Shown here in pieces: positions 48,336 to 58,675 of a stretch of 64,000 nucleotides of DNA (the first letter of the stretch is position 1; each line of letters opens with the position of its first letter). This stretch comes from Eonycteris spelaea. Its lineage: Eukaryota > Chordata > Mammalia > Chiroptera > Pteropodidae. Below the pieces are notes generated by a model. It was not told the DNA's origin, did no database searches, and saw nothing but the letters and a program-made list of their open reading frames with translations. Both the position numbers and the translations under genes were made by a program. The stretch spans positions 5,160,001 through 5,224,000 of the forward strand of contig PUFA01000077.1 of NCBI GenBank assembly GCA_003508835.1, read 5' to 3'.

Positions 48336-48961
48336 CATATTCATACCTGTAATATGGCCAGGTTTCATAAATGCTGGGTTTTTTTTTTTTCCTCCAAAAG
48401 CATTTGGCAAGAAGTGTAGGTCATAAACCAGATCTGGTTTTTAGTTCCAAGTCTACCCTTCACTTACTTTGAAAAGTCAGTAAGCACACTATATACTTTA
48501 TTGGTCCAAATAAGGGCTAAATATCTACTTTCAAAACTTTGTTCTTTTTCAAATCAGATGTAACATCAGTGTGAGCGGCTGGAATCAATTGGCAGGCAGA
48601 CAGTAATACTGGACTGTAATGATACAATATATTTTTACTCTTTCTTCTGCTCTTTAGAAAAGTATAACCACCCAGGAAAAACTTTTGAAAAAAATTGTAC
48701 TACCCAAATGGTTTTATTTAAAGTTAAATTTTTAAATCTATAGTCACTTTGGTATTTTGTCTTTATTTATTTTCCTAGGGGAAAATCAGAGTAGCCTACA
48801 TTAATAAGAAAGGACAAACCCTTTTTGCTGACTGAATCAAGAGATACTATTTCCTGGAGTTACTTCTCTTCTTTTGAGCAATTCTAATGTTTGAATGTAA
48901 AAATAATTACAAAAAGCAACCTGAAAAATTTTGAAACAACAAAGAAATAGATCATGATACT

Positions 48962-49226
48962 CCATTGCTTAAATCACCTAATTCTACCTATTATTTATAG
49001 AATTTGAAATCTTTGTGACCTGCAAGAACTTCCATGATTCAGCTGCTACCTATCCAATCTCTGTTTCTTGTACTTCCAAAGTTATCTTTTGTAGCAAAGT
49101 CTTCAAAATTTCTGTCCATGACTATTATATGGGCTGGCTGCTTCTCAACATTCAAGTTCAACTCAAATATTATTTCCCTAGGAAGTCTTTCTAGACTGTG
49201 CTGATTAATGTGGTAAACTTATACAA
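48962..49226 (+). repeat. L2 LINE, left part (split by an MLT1)
   Basis: Sense L2: GACCTGCAAGAACTTCCATG, CAGCTGCTACCTATCCAATC, CAACATTCAAGTTCAACTCA and GGAAGTCTTTCTAGACTGTG. It stops at the MLT1 start. Confidence 0.8.
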
Positions 49227-49840
49227 TGTGGTGGTCAGAATTCGAAGATGAACCACATTTACCATATCCTTGTATAATCTGCTTTCTTTGACTGTGGATG
49301 AGACCTGTGAACGTATTGGGATTTCGCTTATGGTCATAATTATGTTATTTATTATCTTTATATGTGATTTGGTACATGGGAGTATGCAGATATAATTAAA
49401 GTCCTAATAAGGTGGCTACAAATTAATTCAAAGCGTGATTATTTGGGGTGGCCCTAACCTCCGAAGGCAGAAATATTCTTCTGTTTATGTGGAAGAAGCA
49501 AATGATCATTTTCGAGAGAGGCTATGGAGCTGGTCACATGATGGGGACCTAAGGGAAGCCTCAAGATGCTGAGATTACTTTTGGCCAACAGCTAACAAAG
49601 AAGCAAGGACCTGAGTTGTGCAATTGCAAAGAACTGAATTCTGCCAATGACATGATAGCAATTTGAAGAGGATCTTGAGCCCCTCATGAGACTGTGATCA
49701 GCTGTCATCGTGATTTCAGCCTGATGATGAGACCTTGAGCCCAGACTCCTGACCTATGAAAACCGTGAGCTGATTAACAGTTCTACTTTAAATCAATAAA
49801 TTTCCAGCCATTTGTTATGCAGAAAGAGAAAATGAATATA
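49227..49840 (+). mobile_element. MLT1-type LTR inserted in an L2
   Basis: Sense MaLR LTR starting TGTGGTGGTCAGAATTC. It contains GTGGCCCTAACC, GAAGAGGATCTTGAGCCCC, TGATTTCAGCCTGATGATG and ACTCCTGACCTATGAAAACC, and ends in TTTGTTATGCAGAAAGAG. L2 sequence stops just before it and resumes just after, so it landed in an existing L2. Confidence 0.88.
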
Positions 49841-49844
49841 CTCA

Positions 49845-49965
49845 AGGCCACTCTCTCACACTGCATTATTTTATTTTCTTCAGAGCTTAAAACTCTTTGA
49901 AATTATCTTATATATTTCCTGTTATTTCAGTATTTACCCCTAGAATATATGTTTTGCTGGAAAAA
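49845..49965 (+). repeat. L2 LINE, right part (split by an MLT1)
   Basis: It resumes where the left part stopped: GCCACTCTCTCACACTGC, TTCTTCAGAGCTTAAAACTC, GAAATTATCTTATATATTTC and ACCCCTAGAATATATGTTTT. Confidence 0.8.
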
Positions 49966-51667
49966 CAATTTTGATTGTCAGTCTGCCAGGTTGATTCTGA
50001 CTATTCTGGCTGTAGGTAGATTGAAAAGAATAATAAATCTGTTTCTAATTTTCTATTTATAAAGGAGGAGCTAATATATAGTGTATAATATTAAGATTTT
50101 TCTCACTGGGACAAAATAATCTTTCCTTAGTATTCTTCAATTCTCAAAATAATTAAATATGAAGGAAAGACTAAAAATTCTTTAAAATAATAGAAGTTCC
50201 CAGCCAAAATTTTACATGAATCAGAGGCATGCAGCTCTGTTATTTTTCAAATAATACAATTGTTTATGGAAGCCATGCAACATTTCAGCACAGAATTGTA
50301 TTTTGCATTAATACATATCTTTTTTTCACTCCCTGTAGTTATTGTGACCACGTGTAGTGATGGTGCCAAAACATTCCTCTCCTGCGTTTCATGCCCAGAG
50401 TGATCCTCATACTGAGGGCTTCCAGCAGATGTGTCTGTTTCGTAACTCTTGCTATTATCACAAAAAGGTAACAGCAACTGCCTGTGCCGAAGAGGAGGAA
50501 GCGAGAGTTACAGTGTTGTATGTTGTCCCCCTAGGCAAGAATTGAACAGTGGGCCACTCTACTGGTACTGAACTAAATAGCAAACAAACAAACGAACAAA
50601 CAAACAAACGAAATACTGTTGTCCTTTTTAAAAACTCATAGTTTTAGGTAATATATTTTCTTGGGTGAAAATTCAAATTTAGTACTTTGTGGCCCATTAT
50701 ATTCATGTTCAATGTCTTAGCACTAAACAAAGAAATGATGCATTCGTTATTATATTGAATTCAAATGTATTGCAACATCCAACTTGTACTCTTCCTGACT
50801 GTCTAACATCTGTGTCTGTTAGCAACTGTAAACTTGTATCATATGCAATGTCACCTTCAAGTCCTAGGTCTTCAAAATATTATAAAATGATACTGGATAA
50901 ACATATTCTGCCTTCAGTTGGTCAGTTTGCTTGGTGAAAGTCCTAAATCCTAAACTCTGTTTAAAGCAGGTTCAGCAACATACTCTGAATCCATTCCAAG
51001 ATTTCAAACAAGGCAAACAGCTTCGGATATATGTATAGGAGTATCAGTCAGTATCTTTCTCCTATGAGTTAATGGATTCTGAAAACCGCCCCATTCAAAA
51101 TAAATATATCTCCCATTGTAACTCATTGACACCTGAAATTTTACCATTAATTAAAAAAAAAATTCTTGTGCTCAGTATATACTTCTGACAAAATGATGGA
51201 GGTAATTATGCCATATTTGCATTTTGTTCCCTGAAACAGAAATCCAGTTTAACTTGGTGGTAGAAAATCACATTGGGAAGCGAATAGCCAGATAGTCCTC
51301 ATTTAAATCTTATTCCTGTGCCTTATTAGGACATCATGAAAACTTCTGGGCTAGATTACCCTCAAATATTAAAACAGAAAATAGTAACACTTTACTAGAC
51401 TCTCAAAAATATATCAGATAATGTAAGGCAAAGACTAAAACAAAACATAATTACTAGCAGCTATTATTGTTATTATTTTAGGTGACCTGCTAAGACATTT
51501 ATTGTCTTTTATGTATAGTTTACTATAGATCCATGAAGATGTAATGGGTTTGTTTTATGTGTCTTCCAGGCAAAATCAAGAATCAATAAGAAACTGTAGA
51601 GAAAGACAAGTTCACTTCGTCTAAAGAAAAGAAAATATAAATTAATGATCCATTTAGCGTCGTCAAT
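49966..51667. other. Unique AT-rich DNA
   Basis: AAAC microsatellite at 50.58 kb; nothing else recognised. Confidence 0.5.
50580..50613. repeat. (AAAC)n microsatellite
   Basis: CAAACAAACAAACG units. Similar shorter AAAC runs occur at 54921-54945 and 56482-56502. Confidence 0.9.
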
Positions 51668-51852
51668 GCTATTATTTATTGACTGACTGCTTTCTGTAAG
51701 CAGGATAGTGCTAATTGCTTTCGTGTATTATTTTATTAAATCTTCACAGCCCAATATTTATTCTCATTTTCTGAAGAAACACACTGACCAAGTTTACAAA
51801 GAGCTGTGGAGCTAGGATTTGGCTCAGTGTGCTAGATTACAGACAGGACAAC
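51668..51852 (-). repeat. MIR SINE
   Basis: GCTAATTGCTTTCGTGTATT, AAATCTTCACAGCCCAATAT, CATTTTCTGAAGAAACACAC, GCTGTGGAGCTAGGATTTGG in antisense MIR order. Confidence 0.75.
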
Positions 51853-52094
51853 AATGACGCCTGTAGGACAGCTGGTAAGTACAAGGTAACTCTCAGTTAG
51901 ACTTTGCATAACCTCACTTAAGCGGCTAATGATTTTTTGAAGTATGTAGAGTCTGTATTAGATGGCAGGGGAGTCTTACCTGATACCATGGCACTTATTC
52001 CACGGGTATATTAGAGACCTTTGGGGATGTCATATGAATCACAGTGTGGCAAAATCTAGGAGTGTTTCATGAGATTGTAATTTATAATAAGAAA

Positions 52095-52870
52095 TATACG
52101 TTTGGTCTTTGTCTCTTTTCCTAAGTCCTCAGAACGTTCTCCATGTAAGAGCAGTAAATGTGTTTTTTTTGTCATGTTAATGAGGCGACTTTTGGAAAGC
52201 ACCTAAGGCTGAGGGCCGGTTGTCTGAGGAGCCAACCATGTGATTAGAAGTTTAGAACTTTCAGCCTCACCCCTCCTGGGGTGGGGTGATTAGTCTCCAA
52301 AGGCCAATGATGTAATCAATCATCCATAAAAACCCAAAAGGACTAGTTCGGTGAGCTTCCAAATTGGTGAACCCATGGAGATGGGGAGAGCGGTGTGCTC
52401 AGAGAGAGCATGGAAGCCCCTCACCCTTCTTCCGTACCTTGCCCTGTGCATCTCTTCCACCTGGCGGTTCCTGAGTTACAGCCATTTATGATAAACTGGC
52501 AATCTAGTAAGTAAAATGTTTCTGAGTTTTGTGAGCCACTCTAAGAAATTCACTGGACCCAAGGAGGGAGTAGTGGGAACCTATAATTTATAACCTGTTG
52601 ATCAGAAGTACAGGTAAGAACCTGGGCTTGTGACTGGTATCTGAAGTGTGTGTGTGTGTGTGGAGGGGAAGAGGGAGGAATGCAGTCTTGTAGGACTGAA
52701 ACTTAACCTGTGGAATTTGATGTATCTCTGGGTAGATCGTGTCATAATTGAGTTGAATTCTCAGATGCCATCAGGGTGTCCAAGAATTGCTTGTTGGAAG
52801 TGTGTATGTGAGAGAACCGCCCCCTCCCAAGGTTAGAATTGGGTCTCAGAACACCAAAAGAATGTGCAAA
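52095..52870 (+). mobile_element. ERV-type solitary LTR, family unassigned
   Basis: An LTR layout that I recognise but cannot name: TGTCATGTTAATGAGGCGAC, CCAACCATGTGATTAGAAG, GATGTAATCAATCATCC, CCATAAAAACCCAAAAGGAC, GTGAGCTTCCAAATTGGTGA, CTTGCCCTGTGCATCTCTTC, ATAAACTGGCAATCTAGTAA (polyadenylation region), then a tail with GACCCAAGGAGGGAG and CAGTCTTGTAGGACTGAA. A short GT run sits at 52647-52661. The 62-codon frame near the end lies in the LTR and is not a gene. Confidence 0.75.
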
Positions 52871-53515
52871 ACTAACTGAAGACAATAAGAGAAGGACATA
52901 GTTGTGGATCAGAAAGTGACCACAATGACAAAAAATGGTTATGAATACATATTTAATAATTTAAGACATCCCATGAGACTAGCTAAAATGACTTAGAGTG
53001 TTATGAATGCAGTGTGAGTTTATACTCATAACCTCTAATAGAGTAAACGAAAGCAACAAATAGTATATAGAAGATCATTTTTAAAACCTGTCATTGGCAT
53101 GAGATTCGGAGGTACATTTATATCAGAAGAACTCATGTTGCTACGTTATGCCAGCTCTGCTATGCTATATCGGTTTCGTTCACTGTGTGAATTTCCACAA
53201 TCACTTCACCTACTATTAATAAATGGAAAATATTGTCCCGACTAACTCATGTGATTACTGACAGGGGGGAAAAAAGAAAATAAGATAACCCATATGAAGG
53301 TGTTTATAAATAACCCAGGGATCTGCAAATTTATGTTGAAGATGTTGATGATGGTGGTAGTGGTGATGTTACTACTACTGATGGTAGTGCTATTGGCTGA
53401 GCAATTCAAACTAATGCCATCCAATAGAATTAAATGTGTTTATCTGCAGTTTCTCTCCCCCCCCCCCACTCTCTCTCTCAGTCATCCATCTGTCTGTATG
53501 TCTATTGACTTACCG

Positions 53516-53561
<46 letters not shown>

Positions 53562-54964
53562 ATCTATCATCTACCATCTATCATCTATCAGTCATTTCAG
53601 GGTCTAGAAAGGCATATATGAATGTCAAAGATTGGGGATGATTCTATTTAGTAAGAGTTTAGTAAATCCTTAGTTAACCTGTATCCACAGAAGGTGACAT
53701 TTCACCCTTGGGAGGTTCTTTTCATTTCTTATTCCCAATTGATCTGTGCAGCTCTGCTGATGAAGAACAAACATGAAAGAGGTGGCTTGGGTACTTTTCT
53801 TGGTGGATCTCATGAGTTTTTCCACACCTGAGTAGATCGGGCTGCTGCCCGAGGTGGGTGACTTCACACTAATTTAAACCTGCACCCTGCAGACAGCCTT
53901 CCGGTCTACTGAAATAGTCATACTGAGCTTCTATTGATGGAGCTTCACTTTTTAGGTCAAGGTACTAATTCTAATAAAGACAGACCTGCTTAATTGTTCT
54001 TCTGATCACGAACACAGAGATTTCATTGTTTTTATTTCTTTTTCTAAACACAATTTTTGATAAGAGAGGAAAATGAAAATCTAGTGGACAAGAGAATTTG
54101 AAGAAGAAATGGCATTAGCATTTTTGGAATGTAGGTATAGGCGGCAAACAGGAATGAAGTGGGGAGAAGATAAATGAATCGGATAGTTATGAATCCACTT
54201 CAAAGGGTCTAGGGTTTTAATCCCTGAATTCTAGCATTGTTTTGAGCTAGATAGCAATCTACTGAACTGAAAATTTCCATATCTTTAAAATAAGTAAACA
54301 TTGTACATACTTTATTGAATTTGTACAGATCAATTGTTAGGAACTATGAAAATTGCCTACTGCAAAGTGTTGTTTGCTTTACCTTAGCCAAGGGAATTTA
54401 TTTTCTTCTCAACTCTGCCAAAGTCTCAGAAATTTTTGCATGGGTCCTACATTTTTAACATATAATTTTCATCAGGTTATTAATTTTATATTTATTATAA
54501 ATATATTCTATTTATTATATTTTTATATTAAGATTATCTTACTTTTATTGTTACCATTTAATTACTAAGCATTTATTGGTTCCATTAGTAGGTGTTGCTA
54601 TAGTTGTATGTGAGTTTAGAATGTGAGAACAAGATATAAAACAGTAGATGTTTTGAGAAAATGTGTTTTAGTTCAATGATCAGATATTGATAATGAGGGA
54701 ACAATCCTCTAAAGCTTGCATCTGATGCTTAATGAAAAATGAGTCTAAATGTGTTGTATTTATTATCTATTGTCCAAATTCCAAGATCAAATATGTGGTA
54801 TAATATATACTTAAGTACAAATAATCCTAAGAAGTAATTTTGATGACAATGTTAGTAGACCATGAGGCTAACAGCTGGAACACTCTTCCCCACTCCTCCC
54901 TTGCATTCATTTTTAAAATAAACAAGCAAACAAACAAACAACCCTTTTTATTTATAATTACTGC
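52871..54964. other. Unique DNA with an STR
   Basis: Holds the CTAT repeat; nothing else recognised. 54470-54560 is extremely AT-rich. Confidence 0.5.
53458..53590. repeat. C run, CT run and (CTAT)n tetranucleotide
   Basis: C11 at 53457-53467, a short CT run, then about 10 CTAT units from 53518 that degrade into CATCTATCATCTAC units. A typical STR. Confidence 0.95.
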
Positions 54965-55395
54965 TCAATTGTTCTTCCTTAGAGAAGTTCTCCCTGAACC
55001 TCCAGTCTAATCCCCACAAGGCTCTACAGAATGGAATGCAGCTAAAACTTCTTTAGTTTCAGGTTTCACTTGTTTTTTTTAACCGTGAAAAGAACACCTA
55101 ACAGGAGATCAATCCTCTTTGCAAATATTTATATGTGCAATATATTATTGTTTACTGTAAATGCAAAATTGCACCACAGCAGATCTCTAGAGATTATCTG
55201 CTTGATGGAACTTGATGTCAACTGATTGTAACTTCACCTTTGCACGTATTATTTTTGCATTAATGTCTGTATCCCCACTAGACCACACAACCTAACAGAG
55301 CAACCGTGCTGCCCATTGGTTCTCACCACTGATTTCCCAGTGCCGAACACAAATACTGGCTCGTTGTACAGGCTCGATTATTTTTTATTAAATTC
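54965..55395 (+). repeat. L2 LINE 3' region
   Basis: Sense L2: CCTTAGAGAAGTTCTCCCTG, CTCCAGTCTAATCCCCACAA, then CTGTATCCCCACTAGACCAC, TTCCCAGTGCCGAACACAAA and GTACAGGCTCGATTATTTTT. The middle is diverged. Confidence 0.75.
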
Positions 55396-55587
55396 TAATA
55401 TATAACAAGCAAAATGCAATCCAATGTCACTTTGAAATATTCTAAGGAATTTCCAGAGCAATTTTTCAGACTCTTTGTTTGTCATCCTAGTTTTCTTTCG
55501 AATCATGTTAGTCTCCAGTTTAGTCCTAGTCATAAATATTTCTGAAATAATGCTGAGCCACCTATTCTGCCTGCATGACAGAGCACC

Positions 55588-55715
55588 TGTGTGTGTGTGT
55601 GTGCATGTGTGTGTGTGTGAGTGTGTGGAGAGAGAGAGAGAAAGAGACAGAGAGTGAGAGAGAAAAAGAAAAGAAGGGAGGGAGAGAAAGGAAGGGAAGG
55701 GGAAGAAGGAGAAAG
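55588..55715. repeat. Compound (GT)n-(GA)n microsatellite
   Basis: A GT run with one CATG interruption (55588-55627) passes directly into about 85 bases of pure purine (GAGAGA, then GGGAGGGAGAG and AAGGGGAAG). Open frames on both strands here are artefacts. Confidence 0.95.
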
Positions 55716-57199
55716 CAAAGCTTTCAGAAACAGAGATTAACTTCTAAAGAAGGGGACAAATTTAGTAAAAGAAAAAAACAAATATCACTTGTGGTGAAAT
55801 TTTAATGGTAAAAACATAAAACTTAAAGTATGAGGGAATATTTGGAAATAGTCATTTTAGCCTCACACGTGAACACATGTCGTATATGACAAAAGATGTG
55901 ATAATACTGTTTTTCCAAATATAAAATAACAGAAACAACTATATTTTTAAAAGTTTGCTCAGTGATGCATATCCATGCTCTGATTCAAATTTCTATTCTT
56001 AGTAACTTCATTTCAAAACAACAAAGTAGTGTTAATAATAACAACTCACGTATCACTTACTATATAGTCAGGTGCTTTTGCTAAAGCGTATACATGGATT
56101 AACTTTTTTAACCCCAAAAAACCTTATAATGTAGGTATAATTCTTTTCATTATCCTAAAGTAGGAACTGAGTCTTATTAGCTTAATGTCACAAAGCTATT
56201 TCATTACTTACCCTAAATTTCCTCTCTGCCTCACCTACGAGAAATGCAACACAGAAACAGAGGAACTAGCCTCCTTAACCCGGAAAAATAAGCCACACTT
56301 TGAGGGTGTCAGAGCAACAGCATGAGCCTGCAGCCTTGGACAACTTCGTGGAGTGGAAAAACTTACCCACATTTAACTAAGCACCAAATTTGGGGTTATT
56401 ATCTGAGGGAAAGAATTTTTATCTTAAGTCACTGTAATTAGGGGTGAATTTATTATAAGACATTACCCTGTGCTCTAACAAAGCAAGCAAACAAACAAAC
56501 AATCCCTACCAAATGGGTTTTACCCAGTATTTTATGGATTGCTAAAAAGTTCGTGAACCAGATAGAACTGAACTAAAGTTTAAGATTAAAAAAATTCCTC
56601 ATAAGCAACATCATGGTCTTGTCATAATAGCAAAATTCTGGTTTATCATTTCTGCAAAAAAAGAGATATACACTCCGTTGAATGTATCATGTCTCTAAAC
56701 CTCAATATTATAGGCTCGTATATCTAATTTTGTCATGACATAAACAGATCCATCTGCTGAGATAATTAAAATGAACCAAGATTATGAAACCAAGTATAAA
56801 AACAATGTCAATTTTTGAATTTACAATGAGAAATCATTGTCACACAGTCAGAGATCCTCAAGTTCATGGAGGCAATATATTTTCTTCATGTAGTCAAGAT
56901 AAACAGTTTGCCAAATTGTAATCGGAAGCTACTGCAGTTTTATGAGAACTGGATACACTCAGAATCTATATAATCAACCCCTTGAGTCTCTGTAGACAGA
57001 TGTACGCGTGAAGCCAAAGCTAATCAGAAGTTGCTTCACGAACATGGAATCAGATGTAAAGAGTCTGATGACTCAGATGTCACATGGTGCATCTCACAAC
57101 TGTGATTCTCTTGGCAGTGGGAGCAAATACGCCATTGCACAGCTTTTGCTAAGATCACTGTCTCAGTGGCAAGTCATCTGCATTTCCAGATTTGGGCGG
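55716..57199. other. Mostly unique DNA
   Basis: MIR at 56.05 kb and an AAAC run; nothing else recognised. Confidence 0.5.
56042..56212 (-). repeat. MIR SINE
   Basis: CGTATCACTTACTATATAGT, TTTGCTAAAGCGTATACATG, CCTTATAATGTAGGTATAAT, GGAACTGAGTCTTATTAGC. Confidence 0.7.
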
Positions 57200-57395
57200 C
57201 TTTCATTTTTTTATGTTATTTTTTAAATTTTATTTTTCGGTTATAGTCAACATATATTATGTGAATTTCAGGTGTATGACATAGTGATTAGACATGTATA
57301 TACCTTATGAAGCCATCACCAGATAAGTCTAGTACCCGTCTGACACCAAACATAGTTTTTATAATATTATTGACTTAATTGTGAAAACCAGAAAA
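57200..57395 (-). mobile_element. LINE-1 3' UTR fragment
   Basis: An antisense L1 tail: T-rich start, then GTGAATTTCAGGTGTATGAC, ATAGTGATTAGACATGTATA and GATAAGTCTAGTACCCGTCT. This tail version is one I associate with L1 copies in laurasiatherian mammals, which is the main hint to the host. It is truncated after about 190 bases. Confidence 0.8.
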
Positions 57396-58175
57396 ACTGA
57401 AAGTCGAAAGGAAAGCTCAAGATTCCCCTCCACACCACACTGTTTGCAACTCATGTTTTTCTCTCCTTTTCCTATGATTCTTCTGATCTACTTACTCTAT
57501 TTTTCTATTTTTAGCTGTGTTACTCTGTCACTTTGAACTAACATGCCACACTCTTGCTTCCAGCCAGATGAATTGATTTACTGCTTTTGTTCTCAAAGGG
57601 CAATCTAATTTTGATCATTTCTGCATTGGGGGGTTGGGGGTGGGGCATAATAAGAGCTTTCAGGTACAAATGACAGAAGACTTTTTTTCAGAAGTTAATT
57701 CTTAAAAGAAACCGTTAAGGTCGAATACTATAGATTAATTGTATCACTCCTTTTTTTTTTGCCCTACTCTGAGATTTAGCTTTTTAACTTTCTTATGGCA
57801 TTTGACCATGTATTGCTTTATAACTTGGTAATTTTTATACCTTTGTAATTCACACTGGGGTTTCAAGGGACTTTGAGGGGAACAGCATTTTGTGATTCAA
57901 CTCACAGTCACTTCAGTACTCAGGTCAATGTCTCACAAAAATACGTTCAATTAACATTAGAATAATTGAGTTAATAAAATGTTAATGAAAACAACTGAGA
58001 TAAAAGTCATACTGCATAACTAGGGCAGTGTGGCTAATATGATATACTCCTTACCACCCATGACCTTATATAAAACACTGAATTCCTCAGAGGACAATAA
58101 AAAATTATGCTGGTGTGTTTCAGATTTCCTGAAAAGTTGGGGGGCAGTGGTATTAGTGGTGGTAGGGAGTACAGT
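57396..58175. other. Unique DNA
   Basis: A G-rich patch GGGGGGTTGGGGGTGGGG (57627-57644) could form a G-quadruplex. No gene seen. Confidence 0.5.
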
Positions 58176-58222
58176 TTGTGTGTGTGTGTGTGGTTGTGTG
58201 TTGTGTGTGTGTGTGTGTGTGT
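58176..58222. repeat. (GT)n microsatellite
   Basis: Two GT runs split by GGTTGTGTGTT. Confidence 0.95.
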
Positions 58223-58284
58223 TTTACATTGTAGCACAAGAAATAAATATACTCTTAGGCTCACCTATAAGAAATGCTCAGTGA

Positions 58285-58385
58285 GCATTACAAAAAGTCC
58301 TTTGTTTGGGTCACACCCAAGAAATAACATCGGAAGTTCTAGGGGTGGAGCTCAAGCATCACTTTTTTTTTTAATAAGTCCATAA
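58285..58385 (+). mobile_element. hAT-Charlie fragment (MER20-like)
   Basis: The tract with TAGGGGTGGAGCTCAAGCAT followed by TTTTTAATAAG resembles the middle of MER20/Charlie-type elements (GGTCTGGGGTGGGGCCC...). Ends are not visible. Confidence 0.4.
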
Positions 58386-58534
58386 AATCACTCTAAGCAT
58401 GTGTTTTTTCATACTCAGAAAGGTCACCAAGATATTTTTGTAAATAAATGCAGTATCTCTCCACCAGAAAAATACCCTCATCCTCTGACTTTAGTAAAGA
58501 GCATTTTTTTCCACCATATTAGGTCGATTTGTTG

Positions 58535-58675
58535 TCTCATTTCTATTTCCTTTTGTAGATTCTAAACTCCATGAGGACAGGATTAAGATATTTGTCTCAT
58601 TCAGGGGGAAAAGGTCCCATAGTGCCTGAGGTGTATTAGTTACCCAATAAACATTTGTTGAATGAGTCATGAATT
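58535..58675 (+). repeat. L2 LINE 3' end
   Basis: CTAAACTCCATGAGGACAGG, TTGTCTCATTCAGGG, ATAGTGCCTGAGGTGTATTA and CAATAAACATTTGTTGAATG. Confidence 0.85.

Noticed and set aside
53518..53590. CRISPR-like repetition
   Set aside because: A tetranucleotide STR without spacers.
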